From positions 446,909 to 481,247 of the forward strand of contig NZ_NGMO01000003.1 of assembly GCF_002140175.1 (NCBI RefSeq): a stretch of 34,339 nucleotides of DNA, written 5' to 3'. The DNA is from Candidatus Enterococcus wittei. Its GTDB lineage: Bacteria > Bacillota > Bacilli > Lactobacillales > Enterococcaceae. Positions 18,401 through 25,214 of the stretch are shown piece by piece (the first letter of the stretch is position 1; each line of letters begins with the position of its first letter). The notes beneath the pieces were generated by a model that searched no databases, was not told the origin of the DNA, and worked only from the letters and a program-made list of their open reading frames with translations. The position numbers and the translations under genes are program-made.

Positions 18401-19234
18401 TCAAACATAGACTAAAATTGTCTTTGACCATTTCATCGTATAAACCAAACACAAACTTAACGAAAGACAATTCCCTACAATTGCGCCAATGATTGCCATC
18501 ATTCCATGATTTTCTTCCATGGAAAAAGCCGTACCAATCAATAGAGGATAAATACTTAAAACGATAAACAATAATACTCCCTGTAAAGAAGCTGCACCAA
18601 ACATTCGCAGAAAATTTTTCCCGAAATGTCCGACTTCAGTATTCAGTAAAGCCACAATCGGCAATGGGGAGATACTCAAGTACACATACATCTCTAGAAA
18701 TCGTAAAAAAATAATAACTTTAGCCAATACCCCGACTATGATCGAAAAAATTAGAGGAATGAGTAAAATGAGCAGTAAAGTCAATTTCTCAAAGAATCCG
18801 AAATCATAAATTTCTTCCATTATCGTCCCCACATTCAAAGTTGGTCTCGGACTTTCCCTGATCTCTATGCGACTAATTCCTTGGCTGATTGTGATCCCAA
18901 TTTCCATAATGGTATTTAGAAAAATCATTAAATTTCGCAGAACTAGTAAGGTTAGACCAACTTTAATAAAGAGAGGTAAAAATAAATCCAATCCACCAAA
19001 TTCGGATTGTTTCCCATAGAGATGATGAGCAATTTGTTGGAACTCTATTAACAGTAGAAATCCTAGCAATGAGTAAGCTATTGGTTTGATTACGATATCC
19101 ATGATGGTTATGCTATACTGATAAATTTCAGGTAAATAGTTTTCCAGATTTTGTAACAAACTATTTTTATGATTAGTAGTTAGACTCAGCTGTTCAGCAA
19201 TAGCTTTTAGGAGAAATTCAATTGCACCGTCCAT
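18401..19234 (-). CDS. VirB6/TrbL-like channel protein
   Basis: A 277-residue polytopic membrane protein with about six hydrophobic spans and a central LEMYVYLSISPLPIVAL segment. It fits the Gram-positive VirB6/TrbL-like family (CD1112 type), the central membrane channel of conjugation systems. It lies 14 bases after the small VirB2-like gene and just before PrgI, the usual order in Firmicute transfer operons. Its ATG follows AGTGAGGTGAA. Confidence 0.85.
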   Translation of the reverse strand: MDGAIEFLLKAIAEQLSLTTNHKNSLLQNLENYLPEIYQYSITIMDIVIKPIAYSLLGFLLLIEFQQIAHHLYGKQSEFGGLDLFLPLFIKVGLTLLVLRNLMIFLNTIMEIGITISQGISRIEIRESPRPTLNVGTIMEEIYDFGFFEKLTLLLILLIPLIFSIIVGVLAKVIIFLRFLEMYVYLSISPLPIVALLNTEVGHFGKNFLRMFGAASLQGVLLFIVLSIYPLLIGTAFSMEENHGMMAIIGAIVGNCLSLSLCLVYTMKWSKTILVYV

Positions 19235-19248
19235 TTCACCTCACTTCC

Positions 19249-19458
19249 TCACATTGAGATATTTGCAATCCATGTACCGGCAGCCAGAATGACCGCACCG
19301 CCAACGATTTGAAAAATAGCATGTTGCATCCCTGGTCCATTATGTTCTTTGATGGCTGTACCAAGTTGAATAATCCCCCAAACAGTCAATAAACTCCCCG
19401 CTGTGATGATTCCTTTTGAAAATAAAGACATCGCTTGATCAAAATAATCCATATCCAT
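19249..19458 (-). CDS. Small integral membrane protein, Maff2/VirB2-like
   Basis: A 69-residue protein with two hydrophobic spans at about residues 15-33 and 45-65, separated by a short polar loop (AIKEHNGPGMQH). Size, topology and place immediately before the VirB6-like gene match the Maff2 small membrane proteins of Firmicute conjugative elements, which are thought to play the VirB2 pilin-like role. A good ribosome site (AAGGAGA) precedes the start. Identity depends partly on context. Confidence 0.7.
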   Translation of the reverse strand: MDMDYFDQAMSLFSKGIITAGSLLTVWGIIQLGTAIKEHNGPGMQHAIFQIVGGAVILAAGTWIANISM

Positions 19459-19473
19459 CTCCTTAAGTGGTTT

Positions 19474-21165
19474 TTATTCTACTACTTTTTCTTCTTGGAT
19501 TTGATCTAAGACTGTCACTTTAAACGAGGTAGTCACTTCATCAAAAGTGTCTTTAACCATCAAGTCAATGATGTATTCACCAGGAAGAGTAAGATCAACA
19601 TTTCCTTTAAACTTGACATCTTTTACTGAGAGCTTTTCCTCTCTATCATAAACAGAAATCCCTTCTAAAAGATCAAACTCACTTGTTCCGACGAGTACTT
19701 CTCGATCAGCAACACCTAAAAAAACAGGAGGTTCATTCACAATTTCTATCACCCCTAGAGCTTTTGTTATTTTCCCATTCGAATCTATTACTTTTATTGG
19801 TAATTTGTACGCTCCTAAACGAGTTGGATCTACTTGTTGCCAAGCTTGTTCATCCATTTCGACCGTTAATAGATCTTCAGGATCTTCACGATCAGAAAGC
19901 ATGAACTGAGATAAGTACATTTCTTTTGTGATAGATGTGAAAACCGGAATGGTTAACTCCGTATGAGAAATTGTTGGTGCTTCATTTGTTAATTGAATAT
20001 GAATAGACACTTCTTTAGCAATCTTTCCATGACGGTCTTTAACATTCCCGATTCTCATAAAGTAATCTCCTTCTTTTTGAAAATCAAGGTTTGTTTCTAT
20101 AATATTCGCTTTTGAAAGAGGAATTCTGCCATCTTCCAAATCATACGCAGTAAATTGATCAAAGACAGCACCTACTTGGTGAATCGGAAAGCTCAGACGA
20201 CTTGGACCATTAATTACTGGTGCTTCATTGGTAATCTGGAGCTCTGTCTTTACTTCAGCACTAGCACCTAGTTGATCCGTAACGGAATAAAGAACCTCAT
20301 ACATACCTTCTTTTTCTGGTTGTAGATTTGTTTTTACGGTAATTTTAGAAGTTATCTCTCCTTCTTCATAATCAAAGGCTTTCACACCATCAAGGAGATC
20401 AATTGGTGCTCCGACTTTTGCTTGAAGCGTAGATTGGTTTAATTGAATGATCGGTAAGCTGTTGAAAAGAAAAGTAATGGATTCAGTCGTCTTCCTTTCT
20501 TTTGAATCTACGGCTGTGATATGCATCGTTTGTTGTCCCTGACGCATAGAATCAATCGGGGTAATATGGAGGGTTGGTGCAGGGTCGCTTCCTGTTATAA
20601 GGGTAAAGTAGGAAAAAGGATCAAATGCAATTCCTTGTGGTAAAACAATCAATGAATGTTCCACTTGAATTTTAGCATCATACCATTTTTCAGAAGGTTC
20701 GAATGCGTGAGGTGGTTCAATTAATTCTGGATTATGGGGGGATTGCTGAACAATAGGGGGTTCTTTATTTTCCGTTTCTGTCACAGTTACTGGATTTACT
20801 AGCCTACTTTCATTGGCATAGGCGATGCGTAGTTGATTCGTTTCGTCCTTTAATGTAGTCATCTGTTGATTCATTTGTTCTCTAAATCGTATCACAAAAT
20901 CCAATGATGGTTGAATGACCTCACTATCTTCCTTTTTTTGATAAGTAAAAACTTTATTGTTATCTATTAATTTAGTGTTTTGAGACGAAGATACAGATTG
21001 AGTTTGTGATACCTCTACTGAGGGATTTGTCTCAAGTAGATGACAGCCACTTAGTATAAAGAAGCTGTAGCCTGTTATAATCGCCAAAATAGTTTTTCTA
21101 ATGTTTCGATCCCTCTGACAAGGTCGATGCTTATTCTGTTTCTTCTTAAAAAATACCTTTTGCAA
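19474..21165 (-). CDS. Lipoprotein with bacterial Ig-like (DUF5011-type) repeats
   Basis: A 563-residue exported lipoprotein. A long basic n-region is followed by a hydrophobic stretch and a lipobox FILSGC, giving lipidated Cys41. A Ser/Gln-rich and Pro-rich stalk (about 42-165) leads to about five tandem Ig-like modules. Four of them carry a D-x-E/D-D/E turn (FDYEEG, YDLEDG, SDREDP, YDREEK), typical of DUF5011 folds. The start is TTG at 21165, with AGGAGG nine bases upstream; the nearby ATG at 21169 is out of frame and soon meets a stop. The stop of the adhesin gene directly abuts the start, so the two are coupled. It is probably a surface-exposed partner of the adhesin or the channel; no enzyme motif is seen. 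Confidence 0.8.
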   Translation of the reverse strand: MQKVFFKKKQNKHRPCQRDRNIRKTILAIITGYSFFILSGCHLLETNPSVEVSQTQSVSSSQNTKLIDNNKVFTYQKKEDSEVIQPSLDFVIRFREQMNQQMTTLKDETNQLRIAYANESRLVNPVTVTETENKEPPIVQQSPHNPELIEPPHAFEPSEKWYDAKIQVEHSLIVLPQGIAFDPFSYFTLITGSDPAPTLHITPIDSMRQGQQTMHITAVDSKERKTTESITFLFNSLPIIQLNQSTLQAKVGAPIDLLDGVKAFDYEEGEITSKITVKTNLQPEKEGMYEVLYSVTDQLGASAEVKTELQITNEAPVINGPSRLSFPIHQVGAVFDQFTAYDLEDGRIPLSKANIIETNLDFQKEGDYFMRIGNVKDRHGKIAKEVSIHIQLTNEAPTISHTELTIPVFTSITKEMYLSQFMLSDREDPEDLLTVEMDEQAWQQVDPTRLGAYKLPIKVIDSNGKITKALGVIEIVNEPPVFLGVADREVLVGTSEFDLLEGISVYDREEKLSVKDVKFKGNVDLTLPGEYIIDLMVKDTFDEVTTSFKVTVLDQIQEEKVVE

Positions 21166-24100
21166 TCATATCTTCCTCCTTTTATGTTTATACAAGATTA
21201 CTCCGTGTAAAAAGAGTATGAGGCTTCCTAACATCATAAAGTTTGTTGATTGGTTATTTCCCGTCTTAGGTAACATTTTTTGTGGTTGTTCTTGAATCAA
21301 CGGTAAATTTGGCTTAACAAAAGACAATGTTTGTTCCTTATTTGTTAAATCATCTTCACGAGCTACTTCATTTTCTCTGGCTTCTTCATAGTACAAGACA
21401 TGAGTGGCAGTTAATTGGTCTCCTTCTTTTAACGTATTGGCTTTTAGATCGAAAGTAACTTCAAATTGATCTTCCTTGCTTTTAGCAGTGAAAGTAGAAT
21501 GCTTCTCACTGACTACCTCGCCCGTCTTCGAATGTTTATACTGTGTCACAACGGTATACGTATGCTCGATCTCTAAAGCTTTTCCCTTTACCCATACAGT
21601 ATCTTTTAATTGGTTATCAATCGATGGATCAAGCTCCTTATTCCCATTGATATCTGTAAATCGGCTAGTTAATTCTAGAGTTTCTCGTTCATTGTAGGCT
21701 TCTAGCACAATCAATTCTCCATCCTTTTCGACTGTCACTGAAAAATCCAGAGTATTTTCTAAAGGTAAGTAGCCTTCAAGCGGCTCATTTTCCATAAATT
21801 TATACTTTCCATAAGGTAAGTTTTCTACTAGAATTTTCCCTTCTTTGTCTGTGCGATACTCGTTGATCCATACTTCCGATTGTTCTCCCTGTTCATTTGT
21901 TTCTATCTTATAAAGGCCAAACGCCACATTTTCTAAAAGCTGCTCATTTAACCGATCCCGTTTGATCAATGATACACTTTGTCTTGCTAATCGATTCGGT
22001 ACTTCTAAACGGATAAGTGCATCAGCATCTTCTTGTGTCACACTAAATATCAGGGGCTTTTCTAATGGTAAGTATCCTTCAGGGGCTTTAATTTCATGTA
22101 GTTCATACCGGTCTACTCCCCAAGGTAAACTTTCCGTCGTGACAATCTCACCTTTTTCATTGGTTTCAAAAATATCTGTATTTTCGGTATCATTTGGACG
22201 ACTCATGGAGATAAACCCTCCATCACCCTCATTAGCCCACGTATCAAAGATTTTGAATTGCGCTCCCGCATAGGGAATGGTTTCACCGGTTTCTTCATCT
22301 ACTTTAATAATATGCAATCGTGATTCAATGACTTTGTCTTCTAGTAAAAAGAAATGGGTATAGCCTTCTTCAGTGATCGTAACATCGAAAGGTTCGATCA
22401 ATAAGTAGCCGTCTACTCCTTTGGTCTCAGCGATCGTATACGTATCATAAGGTAAACCTTCGAATTTAAAGTAGCCATTTTCACCGGTCACTTGAAGATA
22501 CTCTTGTCCTGTTGTGTGAGAAGTCGCTGTCAACTCAACACCTACAAGAGGTGGTTTACTTTCTCTGGTTGACTTGGTTAGAGTTTCTAAAACCTCAGTC
22601 ATTTTTGTAGGAATCAGCGGTCTTGAACCAAATTTATACCCTTCTACATACCCTTTGATTACGCGATCGGTCACCGTTTTATTGTGAAGAGCCACCGTTT
22701 CATTTTGACCAGCATATGTTAAATCCACTGGATATGTGGTTGGATCTAGATTGTAACCTTCTGGTGGTTCAACTTCTTGTAGCACATAGGAACCTAGTTT
22801 CAAGCCTTTCAATTCTGCTTGAATCGTTCCATTCATTTCTTCCATCGTTAATCGCCCAACGACTTTTCCATCCGCATCCCTTAATTCATAAACCGCTCCT
22901 ACTAGATGGGCTGCACCTTGTGGCTGACTACCAGTTTCTTCATCTTCTTTGATCACTGTTAAATTTGCTAGCTGTTGTTGGTTATCCAATGTAATCGTTG
23001 TGGTTTCATTAGCTTTGATGATGATTGTCTGTGGATTCGAATTCAAAATATAACCATCTGGTGCTTGGATTTCTTGGATCGTGACCTCCGTATCCACTAA
23101 TAGATCATTCCAAGTCGCATAGCCATCTGAGCCCGTGGTTAATTCTTTCGTCTGACCGTCTGACGTGGTAAATCGAAAAACAGCACCCACAAGTGGTTGT
23201 TTAGTGGTTTGATCCACTTTTCGTATTCTAGCATTTCCCTCTTTTTGGACATGTATCGTAAAAGAGGTTTTAGTTAGTTCAGGAACTCTACCGACCATCA
23301 TATTTTGTGTGTACGCATGTTGATACACGACGATCGCTCCTTGATACGTATTTGGAATATTGTACTTAAATTCAATTCGACTGATTTCTGGTGCTTCTTT
23401 TGTTGCAGTAACTGTCACTTTTTCACCTTGCTTTTCAATGATCAGTCCTTCACCCGATTCTGTCGGTGTCGCTATATAGTTAGCAAATGCACCTGTCGTA
23501 TCAACATATGTTTGACTTTCTCCGACATTTAAGGTCATCATTTGTCCGTGAAAAGAGGGCTGGGTATAAAAAAGGTTCACTTGATTCATTACAGTCGTTT
23601 TGAATGACTGATAATCTGCTAATGTGAATTCTCCAGAAATACTGACAGGAGTAATCCCTTGTTGCTCCCAAGTGAGTAATTGTGTCAGCAATTCCTTTTG
23701 CATCGTGTAACCAGTAGAAATGACCCCATAATATTTGATCAATGAGATTTTTTTCAAAAGTTCTGTCACTTGGATACTTGAACTATAACCACCATTTTCG
23801 CCAATATTCAGTACAGCTCCTTGTTCGATACATAAAGCGATCTCTCCGTTCACTCGTTTTCCATACCAACCATATTCACGCGCCCCATTTGACAATCGTA
23901 TGTCAATATCGGCAATATGAATTGTTGGATCGACAACAACGATCTGGTTTTCTAACGGATTCCTTTCTATGTTTAATTGGGGGTCAATGGGTGTCTGTAT
24001 ATAGTTGGAAGGTCCTGTTGTATACAACTTTCCATCAGGGGATTGAAGCAACTGATTATCTTGAAGAAATGTAGCCCAACTACTTTTTTGACTTTCAATC

Positions 24101-24273
24101 TGCTCAGTCAGATTCGAAATGGATGACTCACTCTGAGCATCCTTCAACAAATCGTTTTGTGGTGTAGTATTCGTAAACGAAGTTGCGCTTATATGGCTAG
24201 ATTGAACAAAAAAAATCATCATGAAACTTAACGTAAATAATATTGAAAGTAAACTAGTATATTTTTTCATCAC
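21166..24273 (-). CDS. Sortase-anchored thioester/CnaB adhesin (LPKTG)
   Basis: A 1035-residue wall-anchored surface protein. A signal peptide covers residues 1-31. The N-terminal thioester domain has Cys148 (ALCIEQG) and Gln198 (TQLLTWEQ), the pair expected to form an internal thioester that can bond covalently to host or cell surfaces. At least five CnaB-type modules follow (about 345-880), many ending in E-x-P/A-x-GY. A T-Q ester-bond (VaFE-like) domain follows at about 885-985. The end is LPKTG at 1001-1005, a membrane span and KHKRRKI. It is the first gene of the secretion cluster, as adhesins are in pCF10-type transfer operons. The ATG follows AAAGGGAAACGTG. Confidence 0.92.
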   Translation of the reverse strand: MMKKYTSLLSILFTLSFMMIFFVQSSHISATSFTNTTPQNDLLKDAQSESSISNLTEQIESQKSSWATFLQDNQLLQSPDGKLYTTGPSNYIQTPIDPQLNIERNPLENQIVVVDPTIHIADIDIRLSNGAREYGWYGKRVNGEIALCIEQGAVLNIGENGGYSSSIQVTELLKKISLIKYYGVISTGYTMQKELLTQLLTWEQQGITPVSISGEFTLADYQSFKTTVMNQVNLFYTQPSFHGQMMTLNVGESQTYVDTTGAFANYIATPTESGEGLIIEKQGEKVTVTATKEAPEISRIEFKYNIPNTYQGAIVVYQHAYTQNMMVGRVPELTKTSFTIHVQKEGNARIRKVDQTTKQPLVGAVFRFTTSDGQTKELTTGSDGYATWNDLLVDTEVTIQEIQAPDGYILNSNPQTIIIKANETTTITLDNQQQLANLTVIKEDEETGSQPQGAAHLVGAVYELRDADGKVVGRLTMEEMNGTIQAELKGLKLGSYVLQEVEPPEGYNLDPTTYPVDLTYAGQNETVALHNKTVTDRVIKGYVEGYKFGSRPLIPTKMTEVLETLTKSTRESKPPLVGVELTATSHTTGQEYLQVTGENGYFKFEGLPYDTYTIAETKGVDGYLLIEPFDVTITEEGYTHFFLLEDKVIESRLHIIKVDEETGETIPYAGAQFKIFDTWANEGDGGFISMSRPNDTENTDIFETNEKGEIVTTESLPWGVDRYELHEIKAPEGYLPLEKPLIFSVTQEDADALIRLEVPNRLARQSVSLIKRDRLNEQLLENVAFGLYKIETNEQGEQSEVWINEYRTDKEGKILVENLPYGKYKFMENEPLEGYLPLENTLDFSVTVEKDGELIVLEAYNERETLELTSRFTDINGNKELDPSIDNQLKDTVWVKGKALEIEHTYTVVTQYKHSKTGEVVSEKHSTFTAKSKEDQFEVTFDLKANTLKEGDQLTATHVLYYEEARENEVAREDDLTNKEQTLSFVKPNLPLIQEQPQKMLPKTGNNQSTNFMMLGSLILFLHGVILYKHKRRKI

Positions 24274-24571
24274 GTTTCCCTTTCTTTATAAGTGAATCTC
24301 TCATGACTAAAACTACGAATTTCTTGAAAATAGAGAATACTTGTAAGTGTATTTACTCACAGCCATTCTTTTTACCAAGTGGACCCAGTAGTTCCTACAT
24401 ATCTACTGCTATGCCCTAACCGAATCTGACACATCTGCACGACTATAGTCATAAGTATTGCGAGTATTACTCGGTTAATTGATAAACTATAAACAACAGC
24501 TAAGTGGCCTCTAACTCTTTGAATGGTTGGATTTTCCCAACGTAGTGCCTCCTTCACTCTATAATTACGAA

Positions 24572-24675
24572 TTATCGAAGATTCTCCCAAAAAAATCGAA
24601 AAAAAAAGCCATTCAACTTCGATAATGAATCAGAACCAGAAAAAAAACTCCCGATGGTCTGCCTTTTTATCGAAG
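24572..24675 (-). promoter_or_regulatory. Alternating hairpin (attenuator-like) element
   Basis: On the minus strand, CTTCGATAA (24667-24675), TTATCGAAG (24617-24625) and again CTTCGATAA (24572-24580) occur in order. The middle copy can pair perfectly with either outer copy, but not both at once. The first copy also forms the left arm of the terminator at 24640-24675, so pairing with the middle copy would prevent termination. Such overlap is the hallmark of attenuation, but no ligand or factor is known. Confidence 0.4.
24640..24675 (-). terminator. Terminator after the second PTS cluster
   Basis: Minus-strand arms CTTCGAT and ATCGGGAG pair with one bulged G around a 13-base loop. Eight T residues follow immediately. 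The structure starts 79 bases after the stop of the EIIA gene. The stem is short, so strength is uncertain. Confidence 0.5.
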
Positions 24676-24754
24676 GAACAGCCTGTAAAAACTATTTATT
24701 CAGTTGTTATCTACTTTTTTCATCCTGTCACTGGATTTCAAGAATGCTTAACAT

Positions 24755-25201
24755 TTAAAAGTCAGCAGCTTTTTTTAAAATGATTTGAATTTCATCGACT
24801 GTTTGTGCATCACTTAAAGCCATTACCTGATCGACATCTGAACATAAAAAAGCAAGTTCTTGTAAATTTTCTAACTGGTGCTTTTCTTTCAAAACGACAA
24901 CAAACAAAATCGTTGCTACTTCTCTTTCTTCTTCTTCTGCTCCAAAATCTACCCCATCTGGTACTTGAAATAAAAAAATGTTTTCTTTGATGATATGCTC
25001 ATCTTTTGCTAAAGCATGGGGGAGTGCTACAAAATTTCCGATATATACACTGGCTAACTTCTGTCTGTCAATCATTGAAGCAATATATTCTTTCGTGATA
25101 TAACCTGCTTCTCGTAGGATCTCTCCTATCTTGTTCAATGCTTGTTCCCAAGAGTCAAAGCTTTGATTTAGCCAAATAGATTCATTTGAAATTTCAATCA
25201 T
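24755..25201 (-). CDS. Second mannitol-family PTS EIIA component
   Basis: A 148-residue EIIA protein of the mannitol type. The phosphorylated His62 is in FVALPHAL. It resembles the MtlF at 9612-10049 in length and in the motif (Y/M)IGNF-x-A-x-PH, but differs over much of the rest. It is 13 bases downstream of the MtlR-like gene and ends the cluster. It should phosphorylate the EIIB domain of the transporter at 27199-28950 and perhaps the regulator. Confidence 0.88.
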   Translation of the reverse strand: MIEISNESIWLNQSFDSWEQALNKIGEILREAGYITKEYIASMIDRQKLASVYIGNFVALPHALAKDEHIIKENIFLFQVPDGVDFGAEEEEREVATILFVVVLKEKHQLENLQELAFLCSDVDQVMALSDAQTVDEIQIILKKAADF

Positions 25202-25214
25202 TCCACTAGCTCCT

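Larger units (their letters stand above)
24274..24754. other. Regulatory gap upstream of the secretion cluster
   Basis: No convincing gene lies in these 481 bases. The side near 24755 has the terminator/attenuator structure. The middle holds two perfect palindromes, GACTATAGTC (24441-24450) and CGAGTATTACTCG (24461-24473). A strong AAGGAGG is followed seven bases later by TTG at about 24541 on the minus strand, but that frame ends after nine codons. A TTGGTA...TAAATA pair with 17-base spacing near 24350-24380 is a weak promoter candidate for the adhesin. Confidence 0.5.

Noticed and set aside
18369-18470. N-terminal extension of the PrgI-like gene to ATG 18470
   Set aside because: The TTG start has a far better ribosome site, and the extension overlaps the upstream gene.
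13070-24311. Shared 12-mer CTCATGACTAAA at 13070-13081 and 24300-24311, upstream of two genes of the cluster
   Set aside because: Repeats of 12 bases are expected by chance in a window this long, and the distance to the start codons differs.
24372-24590. 72-codon minus-strand frame before the adhesin
   Set aside because: It has a TTG start without a ribosome site and atypical composition, and it crosses the palindromes and one block of the alternating hairpin.
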